A DNA stretch of 64,000 nucleotides from NCBI GenBank assembly GCA_947652325.1, contig CANTCQ010000002.1, positions 153,226 to 217,225 on the forward strand, read 5' to 3'. Below the pieces are notes generated by a model that was not told where the DNA came from, made no database searches, and worked only from the letters and a program-made list of their open reading frames with translations. Origin of the DNA: an uncultured Mycoplasmatota bacterium. Lineage in GTDB: Bacteria > Bacillota_I > Bacilli_A > RF39 > UBA660. A program made the translations under genes and the position numbers. Below, in pieces: positions 41,493-51,803 of the stretch. Numbering within the stretch: the stretch's first letter is position 1; each line of letters begins with the position of its first letter.

Positions 41493-42564
41493 AGAAAGAA
41501 AAGAAGACTTATTAAAAATAGGAAAAGAAAAAGGAGTTATTACTTTTGAACAACTAGCAGAGAGTTTAAAAGGATTAGATGTAGATAATGATTCATTAGA
41601 TGAACTTTATAATTTATTTATAGAAAATAATATTGAAGTTGTTTCAGATGAAGGAGAAGGTAGTGGCGGAACAAAAACATTAGAAAAAGAAGAACCTCTT
41701 ATTTTAGATGATGCTGAGATAACGAAGGATGTAAATATTAATGACCCTGTCCGTATGTATCTAAAAGAAATAGGTAAAATTAGTTTACTTTCTCCTGAAC
41801 AAGAACTGGATTTATCAAAAAAAGCAGCAGTAGGAGATGAAATGGCTAAGAATATTTTAGCAGAATCTAATTTACGTTTGGTGGTAAGTATAGCAAAACG
41901 ATATGTTGGAAGAGGACTTTTGTTTTTAGATTTAATTCAAGAAGGAAATATTGGGCTTATGAAAGCCGTTGATAAATTTGATTATGATAAGGGATTTAAA
42001 TTTTCTACTTATGCTACTTGGTGGATTAGACAGGCAATTACTCGAGCCTTAGCAGACCAAGCAAGAACAATACGTGTTCCTGTACACATGGTAGAGACTA
42101 TTAATAAAATGGCTCGTATTCAAAGGCAACTTACTCTTGAATTAAATCGGGAACCCAGTGAAGAAGAAGTAGCTAAAAAGATGGGGATTACCGTGGAAAA
42201 GGTTCGTGAAGTCATTAAAATTAGTCAAGACCCTGTTTCTTTAGAAACGCCGATTGGGGAAGAAGATGATTCCCATTTAGGAGATTTTGTTAAAGATGTT
42301 AATGCGATGACTCCAGAAGAATATGCTACTAATGAAATTTTAAAGGAAGAGATAAAAGCAGTTTTGGAAACTTTACAAGAACGTGAACAAGAAGTATTAG
42401 AACTTCGTTTTGGACTAGTAGATGGAACAAGTCATACTTTAGAAGAAGTAGGAAAGAAATTTAATGTTACAAGGGAAAGAATTAGACAAATTGAGGCAAA
42501 AGCACTTCGGAAGTTAAGACATCCTTCTCGAGCTAAGAAATTAAAGGATTTTTTGTCTGATTAA
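41470..42564 (+). CDS. rpoD: Primary sigma factor SigA/RpoD
   Basis: [65 protein letters not shown]. Confidence 0.97.
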   Translation: MKIIKTFEERKEDLLKIGKEKGVITFEQLAESLKGLDVDNDSLDELYNLFIENNIEVVSDEGEGSGGTKTLEKEEPLILDDAEITKDVNINDPVRMYLKEIGKISLLSPEQELDLSKKAAVGDEMAKNILAESNLRLVVSIAKRYVGRGLLFLDLIQEGNIGLMKAVDKFDYDKGFKFSTYATWWIRQAITRALADQARTIRVPVHMVETINKMARIQRQLTLELNREPSEEEVAKKMGITVEKVREVIKISQDPVSLETPIGEEDDSHLGDFVKDVNAMTPEEYATNEILKEEIKAVLETLQEREQEVLELRFGLVDGTSHTLEEVGKKFNVTRERIRQIEAKALRKLRHPSRAKKLKDFLSD

Positions 42565-43205
42565 TGCTTAGTTTACGATTACAAGCTGTAGCTTCTTTTG
42601 TAGCTGTTAAGGATAAGGTAGTCGATATTGGTTGTGACCATGGCTATTTGTCCATTTATTTGATAGAAAATAAATTGTGTCAAAGTGTAATTGCAACAGA
42701 TATAAATGCTAATGCTTTAAAAAATGCTACTCAAAATATTTTTCGGGCGAATCTACAAAAAAAAATACCCACTGTTTTATCTAGTGGGATTCAAAATATA
42801 CAAAAATATGAATTTGATACGCTTGTTATTTCAGGAATGGGAACCAATACTATTTTAAAAATTATGGCAGATGTACAGCCTATAAAAGTAAAGAAAGTAA
42901 TTATTCAGTCTAATAATGATTTGTATTTATTGCGCAAATCTTTAATAAAATTAGGATTTTTTTTAAAACAAGAAAAAGTTGTGTTTGAAAAAGGACATTA
43001 TTATACAATCGGTCTTTATAATATAGAATCAAAAAAGCTTTCTTTGCGACAAAAATTATTTGGTATATATAATGATTCTTATAAAAATTATTATCATTTT
43101 TTATATCATCATTTACAAGATATTTATTATAAAATGGGGTCTAAAAATTATATAAAAAAAATAAAATTATTTTTGCAAATAAAATTATTGACAAAATATT
43201 TATAA
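42564..43205 (+). CDS. trmK: tRNA (adenine(22)-N(1))-methyltransferase TrmK
   Basis: RLQAVASFV...VVDIGCDHGYLSIYLIENKL; downstream of rpoD. Confidence 0.9.
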   Translation: MLSLRLQAVASFVAVKDKVVDIGCDHGYLSIYLIENKLCQSVIATDINANALKNATQNIFRANLQKKIPTVLSSGIQNIQKYEFDTLVISGMGTNTILKIMADVQPIKVKKVIIQSNNDLYLLRKSLIKLGFFLKQEKVVFEKGHYYTIGLYNIESKKLSLRQKLFGIYNDSYKNYYHFLYHHLQDIYYKMGSKNYIKKIKLFLQIKLLTKYL

Positions 43206-43484
43206 AAAGAAAGTAGGAGAGACATTGCTTTCTTTTTTTAAATTGGGTGTTTTCATTTCTATATTTTTATTAGTTGGGATATTTTTTTGTGATGTATTAG
43301 TAGATGTTGGAGTTGTTTTTTTCATTTCTTTTACAACGCTAAAAAGACTTTTTGCATTTTGTATCATTGGCTTTGTTTTTTGATAAAGAGGTATTACTTG
43401 GTTAGCTATTTGTAAAGTTTTAGCAATTCCACCTATAATTTTTGTAAGACTTAGGCCTTTTGTTGCCCCTATAACGTTGTACAT
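43200..43484 (-). CDS. YqfQ/VrrA-like small protein
   Basis: GIAKTLQIANQVIPLYQKTKPMIQNAKSLFSVVKEMKK; located beside rpoD-trmK as in Bacillaceae. Confidence 0.55.
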   Translation of the reverse strand: MYNVIGATKGLSLTKIIGGIAKTLQIANQVIPLYQKTKPMIQNAKSLFSVVKEMKKTTPTSTNTSQKNIPTNKNIEMKTPNLKKESNVSPTFFL

Positions 43485-43606
43485 AAATTATCACCTTACT
43501 TTATTTTATGTATGAATTTGTCATAAGTTTCTTATTTTTTATAGTCAAAAGAAAATAAATTATGATATAATTTTATTAGTTTAGGATAATAAGGGAGGAA
43601 TTTACA

Positions 43607-45196
43607 ATGGCACTTGAAAATTCTATTGTAGAAAAAAAACATAAGAATATTTTATTACTTCCGTTTTATATTGTATTGAATATTATTTTATTTACATTTA
43701 AAGGAATAAAATTTTTGTGTCTTGATTTGTTTTTATTGTTTTTTAATCGAGCAAGTGGAAGTGTTGATAAAGCTTATCAAACAACTCGGCATATGTTAGA
43801 AGAAAGTAAAAAAGAAAGTGATGCTTTAATAGTGCAAAATAAAAACTCGAAATGGCAAGAAAAGTATAATAATTTTTGGTTTATAAGAAGACAAAATGCT
43901 AAATTAGAAGAAATGCGTAAAGTTCTTTTAATTGATTTACAAAATGAGGGAAGTGTAAGAAGTCAAGTGCCAAGAGTTTATCAATATAAAGCACGGAATA
44001 AAAATGGAAAATTGGAGACAGGAACAATTAATGGTTATTCTAAATTGGATGTAAATACGTTTTTATTACAAGAAAATTATATTGTATATGATATTAAAAC
44101 AAGCAAAACCATTGATTTTTTATATGGCGATAATAGTGTATTTTCCGTTAAAATGTCAAATAAAGATTTACTTTTTTGGTTAACACAATTGTCAACTTAT
44201 ATTAAAAGTGGTATTCCGCTTACGGATGCTGTAAAGATTTTAAATAGTCAAATGCAAAAGAAAAAGAAATATCGAAAAGCATTTCAATCTATTGTTTATG
44301 AACTTACAATGGGGCAACCATTTTCAAAAGCATTAGAAAAACAAGGTGTTATGTTTCCAGCACTTTTAATTAATATGATACGAGCAGCTGAGGCAACAGG
44401 AGAGTTAGAAGAAACACTGACGGATATGTCTATTTATTATGAAGAGTTAGAAAAAACTAGAAAACAAATGATTAGTGCGATTACGTATCCTACAGTTATT
44501 ATGGTATTTGCTATTGCAGTTATAACTTTTATTATGCTTTTTGTAATTCCTCAATTTGTAAAAATATATCGAGATACCGATGCCCAAATAACAGGACTTA
44601 CTTTATTTATTATTAATTTTAGTGATTTTTTAAAAAATAACATTTTAAGTATTATTTTGTTATTCTTACTCATTTTTAGCGTTTTATATTTTTGTTATAA
44701 AAGAGTAAAAGTTTTTCGAAAAAAGATGCAAGAATTTTTGATGCATTTGCCCCTTATTGGAAATATTATGGTTTATAATGAACTTACAATTTTTACAAAA
44801 ACATTTTCTTCTTTGCTTGCGAATAATGTTTTTATTACAGATAGTATGACTATTTTAAGCCGTATTACAAATAATGAAATTTATAAAGAAATTATGAATG
44901 AAACAGTAGAAAATATAGTAAAAGGGGATAAAATTTCTACTTCTTTTAAAAATCATTGGGCTATTCCTGATGTTGCATATTATATGATTGTAACGGGAGA
45001 ATCTACAGGTCAATTAGCGGATATGATGAAAAAGGTAAGCGATTATTATGCTGAAATGCATCGTAGTTTAGTTTCTAATTTAAAAGCATTTGTAGAACCT
45101 ATTTTAATTGCATTTTTAGCATTAATTGTTGGTATCATAATACTTGCTGTTATTGTTCCAATGTTTGGTTTAATGGGTTCTTTAGAATCGATGTGA
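43607..45196 (+). CDS. Type II secretion/type IV pilus inner-membrane protein (GspF/PilC/ComGB) with extra N-terminal TM region
   Basis: YQYKARNKNGKLETGTINGYSKLDVNTFL; two GspF domains with RAAEATGELEETL and TGESTGQLADMM. Confidence 0.92.
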   Translation: MALENSIVEKKHKNILLLPFYIVLNIILFTFKGIKFLCLDLFLLFFNRASGSVDKAYQTTRHMLEESKKESDALIVQNKNSKWQEKYNNFWFIRRQNAKLEEMRKVLLIDLQNEGSVRSQVPRVYQYKARNKNGKLETGTINGYSKLDVNTFLLQENYIVYDIKTSKTIDFLYGDNSVFSVKMSNKDLLFWLTQLSTYIKSGIPLTDAVKILNSQMQKKKKYRKAFQSIVYELTMGQPFSKALEKQGVMFPALLINMIRAAEATGELEETLTDMSIYYEELEKTRKQMISAITYPTVIMVFAIAVITFIMLFVIPQFVKIYRDTDAQITGLTLFIINFSDFLKNNILSIILLFLLIFSVLYFCYKRVKVFRKKMQEFLMHLPLIGNIMVYNELTIFTKTFSSLLANNVFITDSMTILSRITNNEIYKEIMNETVENIVKGDKISTSFKNHWAIPDVAYYMIVTGESTGQLADMMKKVSDYYAEMHRSLVSNLKAFVEPILIAFLALIVGIIILAVIVPMFGLMGSLESM

Positions 45197-45200
45197 TAAT

Positions 45201-45965
45201 ATGTTTTTTTGTATTATGTTATTTATTTTAGGATGTATTTTAGGTTCTTTTTTCTATGTTGTAGGAACTAGACTTCCACAAGAAGAATCTTTAATTCGAC
45301 CAGCAAGTCATTGTACTTTTTGTGGGCATAAACTTGCTTTTTTTGAATTAGTTCCCATTTTTTCATTTTTATTTTTACGTGGAAAATGTCGTTATTGTCA
45401 TCAAAAATTATCAAAAGAGTATCTTCTTTATGAATTTGTGACAGGTCTTTTATTTTTAATTGGTTTTCTTAAATTTCATTATTCTTATGAATTTTTTGTT
45501 TTTCTTATTATTTCTTCTTTACTTGTCTTAATTTTTATTACTGATTTTAAATATATGATAATTTTAGATTCTCCATTAGTCGTTTCGATTGTTTTCTTGT
45601 TTATTCTAAAAACGATATATTATTCATTTCAAAATGCTTTAATGTCTTTGGGCTCAGGTTTTCTTTCTTTTTTAGTTATGCTTTTTATTGGTAAAATTGG
45701 AGAAATTTTATTTAAGAAAGAAGCTCTTGGAGGCGGAGATGTTAAATTCTCATTTGTAATTGGAATGATTTTAGGTTTTTCTTATTCTATGATTGCACTT
45801 GTTTTTTCTACTTTTTTAGCTTTACCTTATGCTTTGGGTTGTTTATTTTTAAAAAAAGATAAAGAAGTTCCATTTGGCCCTTTTTTAGTAGGAAGTGTTT
45901 TTATTGTTTTTCTTTTTTTAGAAAAGTTTCAATATATTTTGCCTATATTATTTCCTTTTTTTTAA
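45201..45965 (+). CDS. Prepilin peptidase (ComC/PilD)
   Basis: CTFCGHKL...CRYCHQKL zinc motif; GGGDVKFSF and ITDFKYMII aspartates. Confidence 0.93.
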   Translation: MFFCIMLFILGCILGSFFYVVGTRLPQEESLIRPASHCTFCGHKLAFFELVPIFSFLFLRGKCRYCHQKLSKEYLLYEFVTGLLFLIGFLKFHYSYEFFVFLIISSLLVLIFITDFKYMIILDSPLVVSIVFLFILKTIYYSFQNALMSLGSGFLSFLVMLFIGKIGEILFKKEALGGGDVKFSFVIGMILGFSYSMIALVFSTFLALPYALGCLFLKKDKEVPFGPFLVGSVFIVFLFLEKFQYILPILFPFF

Positions 45966-45996
45966 AATAAAAAGTACAGATATAAATTTTATAAAT

Positions 45997-46028
45997 AAAA
46001 AACATTCCTAAAAAAAGGAATGTTTTTT
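45997..46028. terminator. Bidirectional terminator
   Basis: AAAAAACATTCCTAAAAAAAGGAATGTTTTTT. Confidence 0.8.
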
Positions 46029-46029
46029 A

Positions 46030-47319
46030 TTAAAGTACTTCTATAGGTTCTATATTTTGATTTTGTTGTGATTCTTTTCCAATTAAGGCATTTTTTATGT
46101 CAATTTCATCAGCTCCTAAATCATCATCAATATCAATAACTTTTAGTATTTCTTCAAAACTTGTTGCACCTTCCATAACTTTAATTAGACCATCTTCTAA
46201 TAAAGTAGTTGTGGCATCTTTTACATATACTAATTTTCTTAAATCTTCTTTTCTTGTATTATTTGTAATAGCATCTCGAATGTTTTGGTCGATAAGTAAA
46301 ACTTCATGTATAGCAACACGGCCTTTATAACCTTTATAGCATTCATTACAACCAACAGGTGTATATATATTATTAATATCCATGCCTAATACTTGTTTAA
46401 ATACATTTTTTTCATAGAAAGTAGCGGGTCTAGAAGTACGACATTTAGGACAAAGTTTTTTTACAAGTCTTTGGCTAATAACTCCTGTTAGAGCAGAGCC
46501 TAGAAGGTATCTTTCCACTTCCATGTCTAAAAGTCTTTCGATGGTATTTAAGGAATTATTAGTGTGTATTGTTGATAAAACCAAATGTCCAGTAATAGAT
46601 GCTCGAACTGCAATACGAGCAGTTTCGTCATCCCGAATTTCTCCAATCATAATTACATCAGGGTCTTGTCTTAAAATACTTCTTAATGCGTTGGCAAAAG
46701 TAAGTCCAATTTCACTCATAGTTTGTACTTGGTTAATGCCAGAAAGTTTCATTTCAACAGGGTCTTCTACAGTGATTATATTTCTTTCTGTTGTATTTAA
46801 AATTTGAAGCATTGAATAAACAGTTGTAGATTTACCTGTTCCAGTTGCTCCTGTAATTAAAATAATGCCATTTGGTTCTTGTATTAATTTTTTTACTTTT
46901 TCTAAATTTTTATTTGAAAATCCTAAATTTTCTAATCCATTAGTACTCATGGTATAATCCAAAATACGAATTACTACTTTTTCTCCATATACAATAGGAA
47001 GTGTAGAAACACGTAAATCTAAATCATCATTTTTTATTAAATTTTTGATAGCGCCATCTTGAGGAAGACGTGATTCTGTGATGTTCATTCCAGATATAAT
47101 TTTAATTCTTGTTATTAAGGGATTTTTAATTGATTCTGGAACTATTGCATAATCAATTAATTCTCCATCTACTCTGATTCGTACTTTTAATACGGTTGGA
47201 GTAGGGTCAAAGTGAATATCACTTGCATTTTTGCTTGCAGCATCAGTAATCATTTCGTTTACAATATCAACCACTGGTAACTTTTCATAATCAAATTCTT
47301 TAAACATAATTTTATCCAA
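46030..47319 (-). CDS. GspE/PilB/ComGA-type traffic ATPase
   Basis: SDIHFDPTPTVLKVRIRVDG, GATGTGKSTTVYSML, RSILRQDPDVIMIGEIRDDETA, CPKC..C. Confidence 0.95.
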   Translation of the reverse strand: MDKIMFKEFDYEKLPVVDIVNEMITDAASKNASDIHFDPTPTVLKVRIRVDGELIDYAIVPESIKNPLITRIKIISGMNITESRLPQDGAIKNLIKNDDLDLRVSTLPIVYGEKVVIRILDYTMSTNGLENLGFSNKNLEKVKKLIQEPNGIILITGATGTGKSTTVYSMLQILNTTERNIITVEDPVEMKLSGINQVQTMSEIGLTFANALRSILRQDPDVIMIGEIRDDETARIAVRASITGHLVLSTIHTNNSLNTIERLLDMEVERYLLGSALTGVISQRLVKKLCPKCRTSRPATFYEKNVFKQVLGMDINNIYTPVGCNECYKGYKGRVAIHEVLLIDQNIRDAITNNTRKEDLRKLVYVKDATTTLLEDGLIKVMEGATSFEEILKVIDIDDDLGADEIDIKNALIGKESQQNQNIEPIEVL

Positions 47320-47341
47320 TCCTTTTTTTCTTTTTTACAAC

Positions 47342-47443
47342 TTATCTTGCAGAAATCATATAACCTAATAGAGTAGCTACGACACTACCCACCATAAGTA
47401 ATAGCATAACCCATACAATTATTTTTCTTGTTCTTTTTTTCAT
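47342..47443 (-). CDS. 33-aa single-TM protein, Prli42/DUF4044-like
   Basis: Manual translation MKKRTRKIIVWVMLLLMVGSVVATLLGYMISAR*; AGGTGAC ribosome binding site upstream; below the ORF-track size cutoff. Confidence 0.6.
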   Translation of the reverse strand: MKKRTRKIIVWVMLLLMVGSVVATLLGYMISAR

Positions 47444-47520
47444 ATTGTCACCTCTATTATTCATAAATTTATCATATTTTTTGAAATTAGTAAATATGAT
47501 TTAGAAAGGTATGGTGATTT

Positions 47521-48090
47521 ATGAAAGCACTGCGGACAAGCCTTAAAGCTAATAAATCGTTTTTTTTGTTTTTAACTATTCTTTTATTTTTTGGAATGGT
47601 AACAGGTTTTTTATTTTATATTAAGCAAGATATTTCTTTAAAAGATACCATTGTTTCTTCTTTACAGGAAATTTTTAAAGACAATGTTTTTTCTTTTCAG
47701 AATGTTTTCTATCATCTGGTTATTCTTTTCTTCTTATGTATTTTATTGTTTTGTTTTTTAGGAATACCTTTTTTTGTTCTTTATATTTTTTTTGAAGGAA
47801 TATCATTAGGTTTTATCTTACCTCTTTTCTTTTCTTTATATAGAATCAATTTTTTTCTTTATTATTTTTTATATTTTGTGGTAATAAAATTTGTATATTG
47901 TTTTCTTTTATTTTTTTTATTTGCCAAAGCTATTCAATTTATAAAAAGTTATATTTCTAATTTGAAAAAGAAGGATACACACTTTTTACAGGAATTCAAA
48001 TATGTTTTATTTTTTGTTTTTTGTATTTTTATAAATGACATTTTTGTTTATTTTTTAGGAAATAAAATTCTTACTTTTCTTTTAGGGTAA
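47521..48090 (+). CDS. Stage II sporulation protein M-like (SpoIIM/DUF95)
   Basis: KANKSFFLFLTILLFFGMVTGFLFY...FFEGISLGFILPLFF multi-TM. Confidence 0.75.
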   Translation: MKALRTSLKANKSFFLFLTILLFFGMVTGFLFYIKQDISLKDTIVSSLQEIFKDNVFSFQNVFYHLVILFFLCILLFCFLGIPFFVLYIFFEGISLGFILPLFFSLYRINFFLYYFLYFVVIKFVYCFLLFFLFAKAIQFIKSYISNLKKKDTHFLQEFKYVLFFVFCIFINDIFVYFLGNKILTFLLG

Positions 48091-48119
48091 AATCTTGGTA
48101 TAATAACTCTAGATTTTAG

Positions 48120-49232
48120 GTGAAATGTATGGCAAAAGTTGTTGTTGGGATGAGTGGTGGAGTCGATTCTGCAGTTGCTGCTTATTTATTGTTACAAGAC
48201 GGATATGAAGTAGAAGGTTTATTTATGCGAAACTGGGATAGTATGATTAATAATGATATTGGTGGAAATCCCAATTTAAAAAATGCAATATGTCCACAAG
48301 AAGAGGATTATAATGATGCTTTAAAAACATGTAAGATATTGGGAATATCTTTACATCGTGTGGATTTTATTAAAGAATATTGGGATTATGTGTTTACTTA
48401 TTTTTTAGAGGAACTAAAAAAAGGTCGTACACCAAATCCAGATTTATTGTGTAATAAGTATATTAAATTTGATTTATTTAAAAAAGAAGCGAGACGTTTA
48501 GGGGCAGATTTTATAGCAACGGGTCATTATGCGAAAACAAAAGATGGAAAATTATTTCGTGGGTTTGATAGGAATAAAGACCAAAGTTATTTTTTGGCGA
48601 TGGTAAGTAAAGAACAATTAGAAGAAGTTTTATTTCCCATTGGTCATTTAGAAAAAACAAAAGTGCGAGAAATTGCTTTGCAAGCAGGTTTAAATGTGGC
48701 TCAAAAAAAAGATTCGACTGGTATTTGTTTTATTGGTGAAAGAAATTACCAAGCATTTATCCAAAATTATTTAAAACCAAATCCTGGAGATATAGTAAAT
48801 GTTGAAACTTTAGAGAAAATAGGGACACATACAGGTCTTATGAATTATACAATTGGCCAAAGAAGAAATGTCGGCATTAGTGGTGATTTAGAAAGACACT
48901 ATGTTTGTGGGAAGGATGTTTCTAAAAATATTTTGTATGTTGCTTTTGGTGATAGTGACTATTTATATAGTGATGCTTGTGTACTTGAAAATGTTCATTT
49001 TATCAGTGAAGAAAAACCAAAAATGTGTAGTGCGAAATTTCGGTATCGTGGAGAGGACTATCCAGTTTCGTTATATTATTTAGAAAATGGTGAAATAAAA
49101 GTGCAATATCTTGAAAAAGTAAAAGCTGTTACTCCTGGTCAAGTTTGCGTTTTTTATTTAGGAGAAGAATGTTTAGGCTCTGGAATTATAAAAGATGTTT
49201 ATAAAAAGGGAGAAAAACTTTTCTATTTATAG
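48120..49232 (+). CDS. mnmA: tRNA-specific 2-thiouridylase MnmA
   Basis: VVVGMSGGVDSAVAAYLL, GRTPNPDLLCNKYIKF, ATGHYA, DSTGICFIGERN. Confidence 0.96.
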   Translation: MKCMAKVVVGMSGGVDSAVAAYLLLQDGYEVEGLFMRNWDSMINNDIGGNPNLKNAICPQEEDYNDALKTCKILGISLHRVDFIKEYWDYVFTYFLEELKKGRTPNPDLLCNKYIKFDLFKKEARRLGADFIATGHYAKTKDGKLFRGFDRNKDQSYFLAMVSKEQLEEVLFPIGHLEKTKVREIALQAGLNVAQKKDSTGICFIGERNYQAFIQNYLKPNPGDIVNVETLEKIGTHTGLMNYTIGQRRNVGISGDLERHYVCGKDVSKNILYVAFGDSDYLYSDACVLENVHFISEEKPKMCSAKFRYRGEDYPVSLYYLENGEIKVQYLEKVKAVTPGQVCVFYLGEECLGSGIIKDVYKKGEKLFYL

Positions 49233-49246
49233 ATTTACATTTATTT

Positions 49247-49278
49247 ACACTTGACAAATAAGTGTTAAATGATATAAT
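49247..49278 (+). promoter_or_regulatory. Consensus promoter with overlapping inverted-repeat operator
   Basis: TTGACA 49251-49256, 16-nt spacer, TATAAT 49273-49278; ACACTT-N7-AAGTGT 49247-49265 overlaps the -35. Confidence 0.65.
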
Positions 49279-49309
49279 TATAATGTAAAATCAAGGAGGG
49301 TATTTCGAC

Positions 49310-50086
49310 ATGAATCGATTAAATGAACTATTACAAGAACTAGGAATTTCAAAGGTAAGACTTGCAAAATATTTGGGTGTTTCTCGTCAAATGGTATACA
49401 ATTATTTAGAATTAGATGATTTAAATAAATGGCCAAAAGAAAAGAAAATTTTATTGTTTAAATTATTAGATATTGAAGATGGAGAAGAAGGGACTATTAG
49501 TTCTATCAAAGTTACAACAGATTATTTAATGGCGGTAGAAGCAAGGCTTAATCAAGGTGTTAAATCAACGAGTGATATGGATAGTTATTTTGATTTTAAA
49601 GGTTTAAATAAAGAAGAACAAACTTTAGTAGCTGATATTACATATTTAATGAAAGAAAAATTGCTAGATGAAGGAAAACGTGATGAGAATTTCTATGCTA
49701 TTACATATTTATATCACATGTTACAATCACTTGATAATGTACCAGAAATTAAATATATTTTTGGTTATATGTCTAAAACAACTGGATTTACAAATCCAGA
49801 AGAATTTAAATTTAATGAGGATAAACAATTTATTTTTGAAGGAATTTTATATTCGGCATTAACTTTGTATAATAATGGGGGAGCCAGTCGTAGCAAACTT
49901 GCAGAGAGTCATAAGCGTTTTGTGCAAGAAATTGAACAAAAAAATGAAGAAAAATTAAGTAGGACTCAACAATTAAATACAATTAAAGTACAAGCATTAA
50001 AAGAGTTAGGTTATACAGAAATTAATGAAGCTAATGCGCAAGAGGTTATTGAAAAAATTGCTGAAATTGAGTCCAGAAAGGTATAA
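49310..50086 (+). CDS. HTH-containing hypothetical regulator
   Basis: LNELLQELGISKVRLAKYLGVSRQMVYNYLE N-terminal HTH; 258 aa. Confidence 0.7.
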   Translation: MNRLNELLQELGISKVRLAKYLGVSRQMVYNYLELDDLNKWPKEKKILLFKLLDIEDGEEGTISSIKVTTDYLMAVEARLNQGVKSTSDMDSYFDFKGLNKEEQTLVADITYLMKEKLLDEGKRDENFYAITYLYHMLQSLDNVPEIKYIFGYMSKTTGFTNPEEFKFNEDKQFIFEGILYSALTLYNNGGASRSKLAESHKRFVQEIEQKNEEKLSRTQQLNTIKVQALKELGYTEINEANAQEVIEKIAEIESRKV

Positions 50087-50108
50087 ATTGTATACCTTTT
50101 TTGTTTTT

Positions 50109-50927
50109 ATGAAAAAATTTAAAAAAGTTTATATTGAAATTACTAATATTTGCAATTTGAAATGTAGTTTTTGTCCTCACACTACAAGAAAACCCTCTTT
50201 TATGTCTTTTGCTCAATTTTGTGTTATTTTGGATAAAATAAGAGAGTATACAGATTATATCTATTTACATGTTATGGGGGAGCCACTCTTACATCCAGAA
50301 ATTAATCGTTTTATCCAGGAGGCAAATAGTAGAGGATTTTTTGTAAACATTACAACAAATGGATGTTTACTTTCAAAATTAGATGAAAATGTAAAAGTTA
50401 GGCAGACAAATATTTCTCTTCATTCTTATCAAGAAAAATTTGCTCTTGAAGAATATTTAATTTCTGTTTTTGAAATAGCTGAAAAATTAGCAGAGAAGGG
50501 TACTTATATTAATTATCGGTTGTGGACCAATAATGAGATAACAACTAAAATTCAAAATCAATTAAAGAAAAGATATTCTGTACATATAGATAAGGAAGAT
50601 AAAACCAAAGTATTAGGTAAAAATATATTTTTTTCAAGAGAGGAGGAATTTATCTGGCCTATTGCTAGAGTAAAAAAGTCTGAAAATAATTACTCTACCT
50701 TGACATGTCGAGCTTTAAAAGACCATATTGCTATTTTAGTAGATGGTACTGTTGTACCATGTTGTTTAGATAATAATGCTTCTATAAAATTAGGAAATAT
50801 TTTTTTAGATAGTTTGAAAAAAATTATGAATAGTACTTTGTATATATCTTTATATCGAGGTTTTAATGAAAATAAGAAAATACATCCTCTTTGTCAAAAA
50901 TGTGATTTTTATAGCCATAAATTATAA
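50109..50927 (+). CDS. Radical SAM/SPASM-type protein
   Basis: EITNICNLKCSFCPHT (CX3CX2C), HVMGEPLLHPEI, C-terminal CCLDN...CQKCDF. Confidence 0.88.
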   Translation: MKKFKKVYIEITNICNLKCSFCPHTTRKPSFMSFAQFCVILDKIREYTDYIYLHVMGEPLLHPEINRFIQEANSRGFFVNITTNGCLLSKLDENVKVRQTNISLHSYQEKFALEEYLISVFEIAEKLAEKGTYINYRLWTNNEITTKIQNQLKKRYSVHIDKEDKTKVLGKNIFFSREEEFIWPIARVKKSENNYSTLTCRALKDHIAILVDGTVVPCCLDNNASIKLGNIFLDSLKKIMNSTLYISLYRGFNENKKIHPLCQKCDFYSHKL

Positions 50928-51178
50928 ATGATAAAAATGATAACTATTCCCCTTTTTTTAATACTTAAAAGAAATAGAATTTATTTTATTGTAAATGTTT
51001 ATGTAATAATATTTTTTGATTTTGATTTATTTAATTAGTTTGTAATTTATTAGAAATAAATCAAAAAAGATTTTAAAAATATAATGTAAGTTAATATATA
51101 TTCTAATTTGAAAAATAAAAAATCTTTAAAATATTGTTATTTATAGTTATTATTTGTAGTTTTTTATAAACAATTATT

Positions 51179-51206
51179 ATTTCAGATAATATATGTTATG
51201 TTAACT
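51179..51206 (+). other. dif-like XerCD recombination site (left prophage junction)
   Basis: ATTTCAGATAA-TATATG-TTATGTTAACT; by hand 22/28 identical to the B. subtilis dif sequence as I recall it (ACTTCCTAGAATATATATTATGTAAACT). Confidence 0.7.
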
Positions 51207-51803
51207 TCTAATTTTCAAATAGATTGATTTACTGTTTGTTGTAGTCTTTTCAAACCTTTCTTTTATCTTATCTTTATCGATATAAAACAAGAGAGTTTCT
51301 TCATCAAAATCAGCATATTCTATTGTGGGTCGTTCTAGATGTTTTGATGACCAATAGCGCTTTTTATAACATAAATTGATTAACTCTTTCGTAATATATT
51401 TTGAAATATAAACACTCACGGCTTCCAGATTCGTAACTTTTGAAACTGTTGTATGCCCGTACTTATAGTTTGTTAAGTTATAGATTTGTAAGCCGTTTCT
51501 TTTTATTAACCTTTTTGTATGAGGATTTCTTGCCTCTTTTAAATTCCAGTTTGGAACGTTAGCAAATATTCCATGAAAATGGATACGACCACTTTTAGGA
51601 TGTGGTTCTGGAGCAAGTATGTACCTCATGTTGGGATTTTGATGTTTCATGTTGTTTAACCATTTTGCTAAACTTTCCGAAACTTCTGGATAGTTGCTTG
51701 CATTTACTTTTTCATCATCAAATGTTAAAGTTACAAAATATTCCCAAGGTTCTATAATTTTGTTTAGGAAAACCTTTACTATTTGAATAAGTGTGGAATT
51801 CAA
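51201..51803 (-). CDS. Rolling-circle (HUH) replication initiator
   Basis: WEYFVTLTFDDEKVN, GRIHFHGIFANVP (HUH), SVYISKYITKELI (Tyr motif); stop codon lies in the left attachment repeat. Confidence 0.82.
   Translation of the reverse strand: MNSTLIQIVKVFLNKIIEPWEYFVTLTFDDEKVNASNYPEVSESLAKWLNNMKHQNPNMRYILAPEPHPKSGRIHFHGIFANVPNWNLKEARNPHTKRLIKRNGLQIYNLTNYKYGHTTVSKVTNLEAVSVYISKYITKELINLCYKKRYWSSKHLERPTIEYADFDEETLLFYIDKDKIKERFEKTTTNSKSIYLKIRS

Noticed and set aside
51201-51803. Plasmid rather than phage origin for the Rep gene
   Set aside because: Contiguous Zot ATPase, coat-like TM proteins and pIII-like protein within the same repeat-bounded unit favour a filamentous phage
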